The translations under genes and the position numbers were made by a program. DNA of 64,000 nt from the NCBI RefSeq assembly GCF_914767665.1, contig NC_059506.1, forward strand, positions 3,658,001 through 3,722,000. Direction: 5' to 3'. The notes below the pieces were generated by a model, which did not search any database, was not told the origin of the DNA, and was given only the letters and a program-made list of their open reading frames with translations. Shown one piece after another: positions 12,201 to 27,200 of the stretch (position 1 is the first letter of the stretch; every line of letters starts with the position of its first letter). This DNA comes from Harmonia axyridis. Its lineage: Eukaryota; Arthropoda; Insecta; Coleoptera; Coccinellidae.

Positions 12201-15200
12201 TTAATTCGTTGGACATCCATATCGGCATTAATAGTTAGTGGGAGTTGAATCTTTTATGATATGTTCCTGGTAGTTTCTCGTTGAGGTCATTAGATCTTGG
12301 ATGGCTAGAAGAAAACCTTCTCTTCCTGGATAAATTGCACATGATGTGAGCCAATAGTTCACTTCGTTCAAATTTCTTTCATGTAGGGGCTTAATCGTCA
12401 TTTTTCTTGTGGTCTCGTCATGTTCTTTATGCAGTTGTGAAGAAGTTGATTCAACTGCTTCATACAATGTTCGGTAGACCTCTGATGTACTTGCTTGGTT
12501 TTCGAAAATTTTATTTGTCTATAAACTACTGTCTTTAGAGGACAGTAGAAAATTTATTGACAAAAAGAATGAAACTAAGATAGTTTATCGTTGTTTTTGT
12601 TCCAAATATTCAATAGTAAAGAAGACTTTGTTGATAAATAACAATATTAACATCTAGGTGTTAGGTCTGGGGTTCTACTGAACCCCAGTATCTGGGATTG
12701 TTTCAAGGAGGTTACTTCCTCACTTTTACAAGTCTCTTGTACAATGTTTCATTTCTAAATATCTGGGTTTGTCCTGAAAAGTAAACAGGTCATCATCTGA
12801 ATCGAACATGAGCAACTGTTCTGGCAGAAGTTAATGGTTTAAAGTGTATGTCTTTGGCTGAAGGATACATACATGGTGTCCCGTAAAGACCACGTCAAAC
12901 CGAGGGAGAATGTAGATCGAAGGATAACCCACCTGCTATGACAAAATTCCCATTATAAAAGTCTTACCGTTTTCGAGATATATATTTTTTTTTGAAAATA
13001 ATGAATTTTTGCCCCTTTCAATAGTTTTGCCCTTACGGTTGGTACAATTTTACATCTTTCTGGTTAATTTTTTCAGAAAAATATTGCTGAAGAATGATTT
13101 TAACGTTTACATTAAAAACATCCTCAAAAAATTTCAAAGGGGAGCTATGAGAAATATTTTTATTGGAAATTTTGGTAGTGGATTATTTTGTTCATGAAGT
13201 TTAGCCCATCGTAGTGGAAAAAAAATGTACCGAGCTACTGCTGCACATTACACCAATAAATTGTCTATTTTATAGTGATTTCAAAGAGGTATCACACAAG
13301 TCATTTGTTATTAAAAAAAAAAGATATGGCTGTTTTTATGCAAATGAGTACGTTTCTGACAAAATCAAGTTTGTCAATTCTGTTGAGAAATCTTCGATGT
13401 TGCATTACTTAGTGAACAATGGCAATTGTTCACGTGCGAAAATATTACTCGCATAATTATTCACCTCAACGAAATTCAATTTTGCCTGCAAATTTTGGAA
13501 AACATCATGCAGATCCAGATTTTTTTTAATAAGATCATTTGGAGCGACGAGTCTTCCTGTATCAAGGATGGGTACATGAATCTCCACAATTTGCATAGCT
13601 GGAATATCATAAATCCACACGGGGTGAGAGAAGATAGATCACAATATCGATTCAAGATCAATTTATGGACTGGAATATTTAATGGTGCAATTTTGGGCCC
13701 GATCGAACTGCCGCCATCACTGAACGCAAACAATTATTTGGGATTTTTAACCAACCAGCTGCCCATTTTATTGGAAGATGTGCCACTGGCGCTGCGACGT
13801 ATAGTCTATGGTTTCAACATGATGGATGCCCGGCACAATACGGACTCGAAGTTACCGCACATTTGAATAGAACTTATCCCCACCGGTGGATTGGAACAGA
13901 AGGTGAAATTTTGTGGCCTCCTCGTTCACCTGACCTAAATCCTATGGACTTTTATTATCGGGGCTGCCTGAAAGACAAAGTATACGCAACACCAATACGT
14001 GATGAAGCCGAATTGAGAGAACGCATCCGCAATTCAGCTTCATCACGTATGGGTGTTGCGTATACTTTGTCTTTTAGGCAGTCACAATATTAAAAGTCCA
14101 GAGGATTAAGGTCTTCATGTACCCATCCTTGGTACAGGAAGACCCGTCGCTTCAAATGATCTTATTGAAAAAATCTGGATTTGCATCATGTTTTCCAAAA
14201 TTTGCCGGCAAAATTGAATTTCGTTGAGGGGAATAATTATGCGAGTAATATTTTCGCACGTAAACAATTGCCATTGTTCACTAAGTAATGCAACATCGAA
14301 GATTTCTCAACAGAATTGACAAACTTGATATTGCCAGAAACGTACCCATTTGGATAAAAATAGCAATATCTTTTTTCTTTGAATAACAAATGACTTGTGT
14401 GATACCTCTTTGAAATCACTATAAAATAGACAATTTATTGGTTTAATGTGCAGCAGTAGCTCGGTACATTTTTTTTCCACTACGATGGGCTAAACTTCAT
14501 GAACAAAATAATCCACTACCAAAATTTCCAATAAAAATATTTCTCATAGCCCCTCTTTAAAATTTTCGGAGGATGTTTTTAATGTAAACGTTAAAATCAT
14601 TCTTCAGCAATATTTTACTGAAAAAATTAACCAGAAAGATGTAAAATTGTACCAACCGTAAGGGCAAAACTATTGAAAGGGGCAAAAATTCATTATTTAA
14701 AAAAAAAAAAAAATATCTCGGAAACGTTAAGACTTTTATAATGGGAATTTTGTCATAGCAGGTTGGTTATCCTTCGAGCTACATTCTCCTCCGGTTTGAC
14801 GTGGTCTTTACGGGACACCATGTATGTATCCTTCAGCCAAAGACATACACTTTAAACCATTAACTTCTGCCAGAACAGTTGCTCATGTTCGATTCAGATG
14901 ATGACCTGTTTCTACATTCTCCCTCGGTTTGACGTGGTCTTTACGGGACACCCTGTATAAATCAACGGTAGGTATATCTTCAAGAAATGAGGTTTCAAGA
15001 ATGCTCGCCGCCATTTTCTGAGTCTGGTTTTTCTTTACAGGAAGTTGAATACGTGACAATGACACATGAATTCATTTTTGCAGAATACTTTCAGAATTGA
15101 CTCAATTGACAATTTCCTATTAATTTGATTGAGTTCTTAATTTGTGATAATTTCGATAATAAAATTCATTAATATATTTTAAAATGAATACTCTGTTTGC

Positions 15201-18200
15201 ATTATGCTCAAACATAAAATATTTAGATTATGCCCAAGTGCATAAGTACATAATGATGACATTTGCAACCGAGCAATAAAATCAAAATAACAAACTGGTC
15301 TTAGTTGATGAGATGTGTTACAACTTACCTACAACTAAGTAAAAATATGAAAAAAGCAATAGGTTTCTAAATAAAAGTAAATTACTGGATGCTTTTGATT
15401 TTATACTAGGCAGTGCCCTACAGTGTTGTATATTTTTTAATGTAACCTATTAAGTACCTATTGAATTGTTCATGAGCGATCTAATTGATCTATTCTCATT
15501 GAATGAATGATATCCTCATTGCGGTAATTACATAACCCACATCAAAACAATCTCTTGTTTGTTTACTTCCTGATAACTATTGCAGTAATTTCAGAAGGTA
15601 TTCTTGAACCTGCCTCAAAGGTCAATGTCAATATGATTTAGAATGTGTATATTCTATATGTTACAGCTAAGATTTAATGACACAGTCTAATACATATCAT
15701 GAATCGATAAAGAAAAATACTATTTATTTGTCATATGATAAAAAAAAATAGTTTTTTTCATTAACTAGTGGAGTTTATCACTCCATAGCAATTGGAACAA
15801 TCTTCCTTCCACGAATATGAAATTTAGCAAATAAATTCTAAAAAAGCGTTGACTTGGCCTTAAAAATTATTGAGCGCTCGTTCATTTATACACTGATTGC
15901 ACTATTTGAGTTCGAAAAAAGGTTTACCTAAATATATATGAGAAATTATTCACCATTACGTCTTTGTTATCAGTTAGTTTATATAGTTGACGGGCTTTGT
16001 CAATACAATCCTCCTGAAATTTGGCATGAAATTTCAAGTGATTATTTTACATAAATATACATATTTTAATCTAGTTCAATATATTAGGTTATGTTTTTCT
16101 ATATTCTGTTTAATTTTCTTCGTTTCTTGTGACGGGATCAAAATTTTCCATCGCTATTATTTGAACTTTCAATGGTTCTGACGACGCTATCAACACAAAA
16201 TTTTGCCAGAAACTTGAGATTGTGATTTTATATAAACGCATAATTTAATTCTCTGAATTTTCTGTAGTTTTGAGGATTTTATTATCTTGGTTTCTGTATG
16301 AAGCTCTAAATTGTTATTTTTTTTTTCTACTTCCAAATCTCAACTAGTCGATTGAATATTATAAATCGATAAATTCTTTTTTTTTATCTGCATATGTTGA
16401 CGCGATCGACATAAAATTCTGCATGAAGCTTGAAATTGTTTCTTCACATCTGAATCCAATATTAAATTTTGATCCCATAGTTAATTAATAAATGGTGAAG
16501 TCATCATGAGATTATAGTTTGAATAAAAGAATTGTGAAAGGGAATTGGATAGCCAGATGATATTGAGCAGATCATTTCAATTTCCGGTAAAATAGATTTT
16601 CTCCTTGAGTTTTTATTGTTACCTACAATTATTGCACGAGGTAATGAACATAAGTCTGAATAGGGTTTGCATTTCATTATTTCTATAAATATATTTTTTT
16701 GCTTCCGAGTCTTATTTTTGGATTAAAAAAAAATCTTTGGTCTCCAATTTCATAATTTACGCTAGCAAAATGCATTTCAGATTATTCTGAATAACTTAAA
16801 TTTCGTGTGTGAATCCGTAAACACTTAACTTCTTCAATTTTTATCTGACTTATTGGAATTTGGTGTTGGTATCCTGTTTGTTCAATATGGCGACCGATTT
16901 AACAGCTGTCAAATGATTTATTCTCAGTTTGGTTTGGCAATTCATCATGAACAGACTCACGCCTGAACAACGCTTGCAAATAGTGCAATTTCATTTCGAA
17001 AATAATGGTTCTGTGCGGAATACGTATCGCGCATTACGTCCATTTTATTTTGTTTAGCGATGAAGTGCACTTCTGGTTGAATGGCTATGTCAACAAACAA
17101 AACTGCCGCATTGGGAGTGAAGCTAATCCTCAAGTGTATGTCGAAACACTGTTACATCCAGAAAAGTTGACTGTTTGGTGCGCTTTATGGGCTGGTGGAA
17201 TCATTGGTCCGTACTTATTCAAAAACGATGATGGCCAGAACATTACAGTCAATGGTGATCGGTATAGAGCTATGATTACTAACTTTTTCATTCCTGAATT
17301 GAAGAACCATGATGTCCAGGAGCTGTGGTTCCAACAAGACGGCGCAATATGTCACACAGCTTGTGCAACAATCTATTTATTGAAAGGCACGTTTGGTGAC
17401 CGTTTGATTTCATGTTTTGGACCTGTGAATTGGCCTCCAAGATCTTGTGATTTAACACCGCTAGACTACTTTCTGTGGGGCTATGTAAAGTCATTGGTCT
17501 ATGCGGATAAGCCACAAACCCTTGACCATTTGGAAGACAACATTCGCCGTGTAATTGCCGATATACGGCCACAAATGTTGTAAAAAGTCATCGAAAATTG
17601 GACGTCCAGATTGGACTACATCCGAGCCAGCCGTGGCGGTCATATGCCAGAAATCATATTTAAAATGTAATGCCACAAGATTATCTTGCGGATAAATAAA
17701 ATTCATGTCAATCGAATAATCCATCGTTGTTTTATTGCAATGTAAAGTTCTATAGCTCTAAAAAAAACACCCTTTACATCAAGCATGCATTCGTTCATGG
17801 TACTTCGAGCTAGAAGATCATTCTGGGAAAACAAGCAATCAAACAATTGTTCATATATTCAAATTTTATAGTCACAGTTCGCAAAACTAGAGCACTTTTA
17901 TTGTTATGTGCTTATTGTTTATGTGTTATTATTTGAACAGTTGATAACAATTGGTAACAGAAGTCTTGTGATTTAACACCTTTTTCGTCAAAGATATCTT
18001 CTATGCCAATGCTCCATAATCGAATCATATCCGGGACTGCCATTTGGATGATATCGTTTTCTAGCATTAATGACATTTTTCCCCATTACAATGAAATAAA
18101 CATTCATTGATTTCTCTTAGAATATACTCGTTTTTTAATATCAAAATGAAACCTCTCACTTTTATTCTTTAAATGACATTGTACAAATATTTACTTTCCA

Positions 18201-21200
18201 TATAAAGTGTGTAACTGCAAAAGTAATACTTATTGAAACAAAAACAGTTTGGGAAAATACTCGATTTTGGTGTAGAAATGGAATTTTCTCTATTTCTGTA
18301 TCGTAATGAGATCATTACAGTTCTAAAAACAGTGCTGTAATGAACTCATTACACCATCGTTTTCAGTTATATTTTTCGTTTTGTGGTTGTCTATACCGAC
18401 TTCCAATCCTATCAAATTTCAACAAACGCCAATAATTGTCAATATAATATAATTTGGATATAGGGAAATGATTTCCAACATTATTCGCAATTTCTCTTAA
18501 TTCTGGTGGTGTTAAATCGATTTCGTCAGAAATAATTCACGAATTGAATGCGTAATTGTAAATTATTTTAAAATTCGAAACGTACGATTCATATTCAAAT
18601 TCCGTAATCTGTCAATTTTGGCAACAGTCACACCAACTGCCATGATACAATACAAAAGTCACTAGGTTAAATGATCTGAATTTTTCATTTAATTTCGACA
18701 ATATTTCATAAAGCTTGACTGAAATAGAAAAATATCGTCTAATACTCGTTGCAGAAGGCAATTTCAACCCTCATTTCGTATTCGTGTTGGAATAGGAGCC
18801 CATTCTGCAACTTGTTTTAGAATATACTATTACTTGGGAAATTTTTTTCGAGAGTAAGACTATTCACGCCAATGTCCTATAATCAAAACTATAATCCTTA
18901 GGAATATTTCCATTTTTGAATGACTCATCTACCAATCTTCAATTCTCTATATTTCCAGGTAGAAGTATGGTGATGAAATTGCATCCAAAATTGCAAAAGC
19001 CGTTTGGGTTTTACCTTCGCAAATATAAGTGACGTTCACGATCGAGTTCTGCAAACAACGTAATTTATAATAATAAGGAAATTGAAAACTAGTACGGAAT
19101 AACCGCAGGCTGGTTTGAAGAACAAAAAAACTGACTTCGTCGAACAAGGAGTAAAAATTACCTTCCAAATGAAATTAATTCCTAATTCATTTACCAGTTG
19201 TTCATGCAGAAAATCAGCTGCACTTCTTAGTGATTTAGTGTTGTTATAAATCTATTGTGTTTATTATTCATTCGATACGTTCGAGATGGGTGGTAGTGGA
19301 GTGATCAGAAATGTGAGTTCTTAGTTAATGTCGTAATTTTTTTTTCGCAGCTTGTCTACAAGATCTGAGTTGGTTAATTTTTTTCAATCGTTAACTTTTG
19401 AAAACGTTGAAAATATCGAATCGAATTTGAGGAATGTGTCTAATTTAAAAATTTAACGGAATGTCAGTTGCTTTTCAATTTTTTTTTTCTCGGTCTAATT
19501 ATTATTTTGAAATATGAACGAGAAATAAAATGCATAATGTGTACCGAGCTTTCTGGGCGTGATAGCACATTGAAAAATAAGTATAGTTTGATGAATAAAC
19601 TCATGACCCAAAATGCATATTCCAAAGTTGATAAAATTAAAAAAAAACTCCGCATAACTTATAAACTATGAATACCACCTGATTCAAATTTCTTGCATAA
19701 ATGTATGCTGTTGAAAAACATTTTTTTATTGCACTTCTACATTTCTGATATTATTATGAAGGGGGTATTTAGAGGGTGAGCCATGATATACTCACTGAGT
19801 CCTAGTTGCTTGATATTTCTCTTGAAATTTTTGGGCACTCCTCCAGTTGTTGAGATAATAATTGGAATAGTTCTCCTTGATATCATTCCGCGTTCATGGC
19901 ACTTTATCTGAAACTCGACGTCTCTATATTTTGAAATTTTTTCGACTTCCTTTTGACGCATGTTGTTGTTATTTGGTATTGCTACGTCGATGAGTATTGC
20001 TCTCTTTTGATGTTCATCAACTAGAAATATATCTGGTCTGTTGTGAGGGACTGTTTAATCAGTCAGAACTGTACGATGCCAGTACACTTTATAGCGTTCG
20101 TTTTCTAGGTAGTCTCCAGTCGGTACTTGTTGTATGGCAGTTTTTTCTAAATGAATTAGTTCTAATATGGTTGCCAATTCTTGGTAGTGTATCTTCCCTA
20201 CTGCATCGTGTCTCTCTTTATATTCATTTCCTGCAAAACATATGACATCCACCAGTGATATGTTCGATTGTCTCATTCGTTGGACATCCAAGTAAGAAAG
20301 TAAGAAAGTAAGAAAAAACATGGCAAATTTCCCTCACAGATGAAAAATGATAATGTTGAGGTTTCCTCATCTGAGGACATAGCCAATCTGTTTGCTCAGT
20401 TTTTCAGCGGTGCTTTCGAGTCGTCTACGAGCAACCACGATAATATTAATGAAGTACAGAATCTTTATAACAGTATGTACTTGTCTGAAATCACTTTGAA
20501 TGAGATAACAGTAGAAAAGGCTTTAAATGCTCTAAATCCTGATAAGGGTCCCGGCCCAGATGATATTCCACCACTTTTTCTGATCAAATGTAGAATAAAC
20601 ATATTGAAACCGCTCACTATAATTTTCAACACATCTTTACATTCGGGGATTTTTCCCCATAGATGGAAACTCTCGAAGATAGTCCCTGTTCACAAAGGTG
20701 GCGCAAAAAATATCATCAAGAACTATCGCCCCATATCCATACTCTCGGCTATTCCTAAACTCTTCGAGTCATTGGTATACGATTTCGTTTCTAATCATGT
20801 AAAACACATAATAATAGAAAATCAGCATGGGTTTGTCAGGGGTCGAAATCTGGAAACAAATTTATTGAATTTCCTAGAAAATCTTAATGAAGGCTTTGAA
20901 AGCCATTCTCAGGTTGATAGTGTTTATGCAGATTTTAAAAAGGCTTTTGACAAAATAAATCATGCTGTTTTATTGCGAAGACTTGCGGAGGTGGGTATAT
21001 GTGGGAGCTTGTTGAGGTGGATACAGTCATATATTCTACATAGATCCCAATTTGTATGCGTGAATGGACAGTATTCGGGCATTTTTCATAATGGATCGGG
21101 TGTTCCTCAGGGATCTCATCTGGGGCCCTTGTTCTTTATTATTTATTTAAACAATATATCCTGCTGCTTTCATTATGCTAAGTTCTTGGTGTACGCTGAT

Positions 21201-24200
21201 GATCTCAAAATATTTTTGAGGATAAGTAGTTTCGAAGACTGTATGAAACTTCAGGAGGATTTGGACAGGTTTTATGAGTAAATTTCCTCTTTCTGAATTT
21301 TGACAAGTGCCTCAAAATATCTTTCACTAGGAATGTCAACACATTTGCATTTGATTATACTATCAATCAGGTGATTATAAAGCAGGAAGATGCTGTGAGA
21401 GACCTGGGGGTGTTTCTGGACTCGAAGTTGACATTTGACGTGCATATTAACGGAGTTATTGAGTCATCGAATAAGATGCTCGGGTTTGTTCTCAGGCATG
21501 GAAAATTGTTCAAGAAAAATGAAACATTGTTGACTCTTTACTATTCATTTGTATTCAGTAGGCTTAATTTTGCAACATCAATATGGAATCCACAGTATAG
21601 ATGTTATATTAGTAGATTAGAAAGTGTACAACATAAATTCTTGAGGTTCTTGTCTTTCAGAAGTAAAATTCAGATTATTGATCATGACTACACCGAAATT
21701 CAACGAAGTTTTAAAATATTAAGCTTGGAGAATCGTAGAAGACTAAATGATATGTGTCTGCTTTTCAAATTAGTAAATAATATACTTAATGTCCCAGAAA
21801 TTCTCGAATCTATCGATTTTAGAGTACCGGAGAGAAGACTAAGATCCCGTGATTTATTCGCGGTTCCATTCCGTAGAGTTAATGTAACCCAAAATTCGCC
21901 ACTGTGTAGAATGCTGTCAACATTTAATTCTTTTTCATGTGATGTTGATATTTTCAATGTTCAACTCCATGAATTGAAGAGAATTTTAAAATTAAAGTTG
22001 CCCTTTGTATTTTCAGTATGCTGATCATTTTCAGATAATGTTATGTTTAATTTTTAGTTTATAGTTCATAGCATAGCTTGAATTTTGTTTTCATTATTTC
22101 AATATCTTGTATGATATATTAATTGTCAAACTGTGAATGCTGTATTGGGGTTTACCTGTTTGTATTCCTATTTGTCTTAAATAAATAAAAAAAAAAAAAT
22201 AAATCCAGTAATATTCGATCCTTTATGATATGCCTGCAGTAATTCCTCGTGGAGATCACTTGATCTTGGATGGCTAGAAGAAAATCTTCCGTTTTTGAGT
22301 AAATCACTCTAGATGTGAGCCAATAGCTCGACGCTTCAATGTCAACATGATCTTGATACACTTCGTTGAAATGTCGTCCATGTAGGGGCTTTCATCAACT
22401 ATTTCCCGACTTTTGCCTATACGCGTAGGATTTCTCCTCGCCGTCGGCTTCTCACTCCTCGCTAAAAGGAACATTCACTCAATCCCAGATACTTAAAATA
22501 TCAGAAGGGTAGAGCTAGGTCATGTCTGGTCCTTGTGGTCCGTGGACCGTCCTTGCAGTACCTAAAAGAACAGCTTTTTGCATTATATTACATAATATAT
22601 ACTCACTAAGTCCTAGTTGCTTGATATTTCTCTTGAGATTTTTGGGCACTATTCCTGGTGTTGAGATGATAATTGGAATAGTTTTCGTTGATATCATTCC
22701 TCACTGGCGCTTTATCTGAAATTCGAGGTCCTATTTTTTGAAATTTTTTCGACCTCTTTTTGACGCATGTTGTTGTTATTAGGTATTGCTACGTCGATGA
22801 GTATTGCTGCCTGTTGATGTTTATCAACAAGGACAACAAGCAGTATATCTGGCCTGTTGTGAGGGACTGTACGATCCCAGTACAGTTTATAGCGTTCGTT
22901 TTCCAGGATGGTTTCCGGTCGGTACTTGTAGTATGACACTTTTTCAGAATGAATTAGTGTTAATTTGGTTGCCATTTCTTGGTGTAGTATCATTCCTACT
23001 GCATCGTGTCTCTTTATATTCATTTCCTGCAAACATTTGATATCCTCCCGTGATATGTTGAATTGTCTCATTCGTTGGACACCCATAACGGCATCGATCG
23101 TCAGTAATAGTTCGATCCTTCATGATACGCTTGCAGTAATTTCTTCTTGAGATCACTTGATCTTGGATGGCTAAAAGAAATCCTTCCGTTTCTGGATACA
23201 TCGCACCTGATGTGAGCGCTTCAATGTCGACATGATCCTGGTTTACCTCGTTGAAATGTCGTCCATGTAGAGGCTTTTCTCTCCATCTTTGCAGTTTTTC
23301 TTGGATTGTCTGGTGGTTGAATGACAATTGCTCCTTGTGCAGTTGTAAAGGTGTTGATTCGTCTGCTTCACACAGTACTTTGTAGATCTCTGACGTGCCT
23401 GATTTGTCTTTGAAGTATGTTCGTAGGCATTCAATTTGATCATGGGCAAGTTCTATGATGTCTAGCAGACCTCTGCCTCTTTTATTCTTCGGCAGTGTCG
23501 TCCTCTCAATGCTACTTTTCGGATGGTGCTTGTGTGCTTTTGTAATCAAGGTTCTCATTTTGCGTTGCAGTTTTTCTATATCTGTTTTGATCCATGGAAT
23601 TATATCGAAAGAGTATTTTAGAATTGAACATGCATATGTATTGATAGCTCTCATCATGTTCTTGCTGTTGAGGTTTGTTTTTAAAATTTTGTTGATTCTC
23701 CTAATGAACTCAGTTGTTAAGTCTTCCTTCATTTTTTGATGGTTTATTCGTCGGTTTTGTTTCATTCCTAGGTATTTATAAAGATCGTCCGATTTTATTG
23801 CTTCTATCTTCTGTCCATTGGAAAGATGATCAACTATTATTATTATCATCATTATTTACTGAATCGGGTTCTTTGCGGCTCTGATAGCCTACCGGGAACA
23901 GCAACTAAATTGATTATTTGTTCTTAACCCCTTCCTATTCATACAAACCCTGGGAGGCCGTCGCTTCTGTTAACGAAACCGACGACATCATTAGGAGCAT
24001 TGGCTATTACTTTGTGAATATCCAGAACAGCTTTTCTCATGTCAGTGGTTCGTAGGCCCGGACATTTGCACTTTATGTATTCGGTTGTTTCTACCTCTTT
24101 TCAACAGAGCACCCACAGTGCCCTGTCAGCAGTCCCGTCATTATCCAAAGCTCAGCTAGTGGTAGCTTCAGGAGCTTTCTGGCATAGGTCGGTGAAAGCA

Positions 24201-27200
24201 TAAAAAATTTCATTTCCCGAGCAAGACCCGCAGTGTTTCATCAGAGGGTTTTTCTATTGTCCTACTCTCATTGTTTGACCATTGCCATATATTGGTCCTC
24301 GTCCTAACTCATCTTGAAAATTCAATTCTCCATAGCACATTCAGCCAGAGAGTTATCGTAAACACGGTATCTAGCCAGATATATGGATATAATTGATTTT
24401 GTCTCCTAATTCTTCATAAATGAGTCGCACTTAATCATTTAAGTAGTAAGATATTATAAAATTACAGACTTTTACGCGAATTGAAACTGTACATACCATG
24501 AAGTTGAACTACATCTCTAATTTCATTGTATTTTTTTCAGCCTAAGCTCATGCCCGGAGGCAACTACATCCAAACAGGCAGAGATTCAGCAAAAAGTACT
24601 TGTCTCATTTTTGCACCTCACGACGACGAATGTGGAATCCTGGCCAAGTATTTGAAAATTTTCATGAAGAACGATGTTAACCTGTTGCACATTGAATCGA
24701 GGCCATCTTCCAGGATGCCTGGACGATATGAATTCATGGTGGAATGTGCCCCAAGTGGAGATATCGCATCTGCAATCATGGACATCAAAGACATGAGCGA
24801 CTATCTTAATATAATTTCTAGAGACTACAGGGATAACAAAGGTAAGAGTAATGTGAAATATCGATAATACTACTACCTCACTCAATAAGTCCTCGGCCTG
24901 GCCCGCAGATGGCACCAAGGGTGCCATACCATTTTTTGTCGTTAGTACCAAGCTTCAAAGGAACGTTTCAAAATTTGGAAACATAGAGCTAAAATTAAAT
25001 CGAGATAGTGAACGCTATATTTGTTATTGTCAATGGATAACAAGACGTTTCGTGTGTATGATAAAACACTGTTTTTTCGATGAGAAAAAATCTCTGGAAT
25101 CAAAATAGTGGCTTGATAAGTGTTATTCAAACTCTGCTCTATCGACAACAACGGCTTAAAGGTAATATTGTAACTGTTAGATGTAGAACATCCATATATA
25201 AATTGGACTGTAAGGTACTGGATTCTGTGTTTCGAAGGACTATAAGATTTTCCACAATTTCTATTGAAGTCAGTGGCGTAACTAGAGTTGACTCATGGGG
25301 AGGGTTATGGGTAGTGCCAGGTTTTAGCGAGTGACCTGAACTGAAGTGAAAAGCGGGGGGGGGGGCGGAGTGTAGATATCGTTTCCTTTCGAAGATTTGT
25401 GTGAAAAACTTATTTCATCATACCGGCACAATATATATTATACTATTGAATGCTACACTTAATAAACAATGAAATACGTGTAAGAATTAAAAAAAGATTG
25501 AAAATATTCAATAATATCAATGTATAAGTGAAAATTGCTATCACGCTCCGCCAATCATTCAAGAAAGTCTAAATTCAAGACGGCGAGGTGTTTTTGCCAG
25601 CTCGTCCAACACTTCAGCAGCATTGATATCTAGCTCTCTGTGAGTATTGAGCATAGCAAGCCCGTTCAACCTTTGCTGGCCAGTTCTAAGAGATGAGAAG
25701 GACCTTTCACTGGTTGATGTCGATACAGGAAGAGTGGTAAGAATTTTCAGGAGGGTGTTGATAGTGGGGAAAACATCCTGATGGCAGGCAGTGTAATAAT
25801 TGATTGACTTTCTTGAGCTAATTTTCTAATCTTTCACACTCTCGTACCATATATGGAGTTCCTCAATGGCAGCGATGTCACCAATTTGAATATCTTCCTG
25901 ATAGAAATTCAGGAGCTTTTTAAAACTTTCTTCCTGTGTTCTGGTGACTTCAGCATTACTGGTAGAGGTCGGTATAAGATACTCAAAACTTTTCAGTACG
26001 TCTTGATGTTTCAGAAAGCGACTATTTAATTCACTTAAAAAGTGATCTAAAAATGGCAAAAATAGGGATATCTTAAAGTATGATTGAGGATTGTCGATTT
26101 CAATGTTGCACCTAAGAGTTTGCGTCGAGTTCTTCTTGGGGCTTTTATTGAGGTACTGAGTAATTCAGCCATAGTCTCTGATGATATGGATGCAAATTCT
26201 TTTTCAGCATTGGTTCTGATTTTTTCTATCGACCCAGAGGCGCCGAGTATTGAGGGGCACTTACGGTGCCCCGATTCCCTCAAATTATAGTATTATTCGC
26301 TCTTGGTTAGGCGCGGTTCTGGGCGAGAATTATTTTATTCTACTTGTAAAAGTAAGAAATAATACTGAAAAGAGAGGGAATTTTGGTATCTTGCTTAAAT
26401 AGCTGATGAATGAGAAAATTGCTTACACTTCAAATAAGCATTTTTTCATGTAGTACTATTTAAAAATATTTTTCTTCTCACAATGATACTTCTGTTATTC
26501 CACAATAACAAATTTGAAAAAGCAAAATCATCCAAGGTATTTTTTTATTGTTCTGCCAAAAAAATTTTTTCCTTCTGATCAATGGGGGGGTTACGTCCCC
26601 AGTAACCCCCCTCCCCCCTCGTTACGCCCATGATTGAAGTTGAACACAATTTACACTTTATAAAATCCACATAACTAGTTAATGAAAACTATGAATCAGG
26701 CACTGTCCAACAATTCACCGACTTGGGTATTTACGATGATTTTGGTGGCTAAGACCGATGACCGACTGTATGGGCCTTTACTAACCAAGTAGCGCCAAGG
26801 CCAATATTTTACTAACTTGAAATGGGAAAGGTGAACACTGTGTCTCAAGCTACGAGAACAACAAAGAACTATAATGTTATAATATATACTGTTGAATGAA
26901 TTACCCCCCTTGGTCCTCCCCCACTTCTTGGTCGAACTATAGAAAAGAATTAAGAACATAGATGTGCCACAGATTTCGCGTACACGTGCTCTAGGCATTA
27001 TAACAACATCTAAACATCGATTTTGGATCTCCTCGAACAGCTGGTTTGCAAAAAACGACTACAATACTTAAGTAACAAAAATTGTTACATGAGAAAACCT
27101 TCACGATTTCTTTCTTCAAATTCAATCATTTACTCCTTACTATAATATCTGTTTTACCAAAAAAAAATAAATGAATAATAGATAAATTTAAACAGCTCCT

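Noticed and set aside
24586..24951. 121-residue minus-strand open frame over PAH exon 2
   Set aside because: It is antisense to a conserved coding exon, with no recognisable motif.
25350..25375. G-rich run as a possible G-quadruplex regulator of PAH
   Set aside because: It lies inside the hAT element and the matching G/C runs near 26585-26620 are also element sequence; no link to PAH regulation can be shown.
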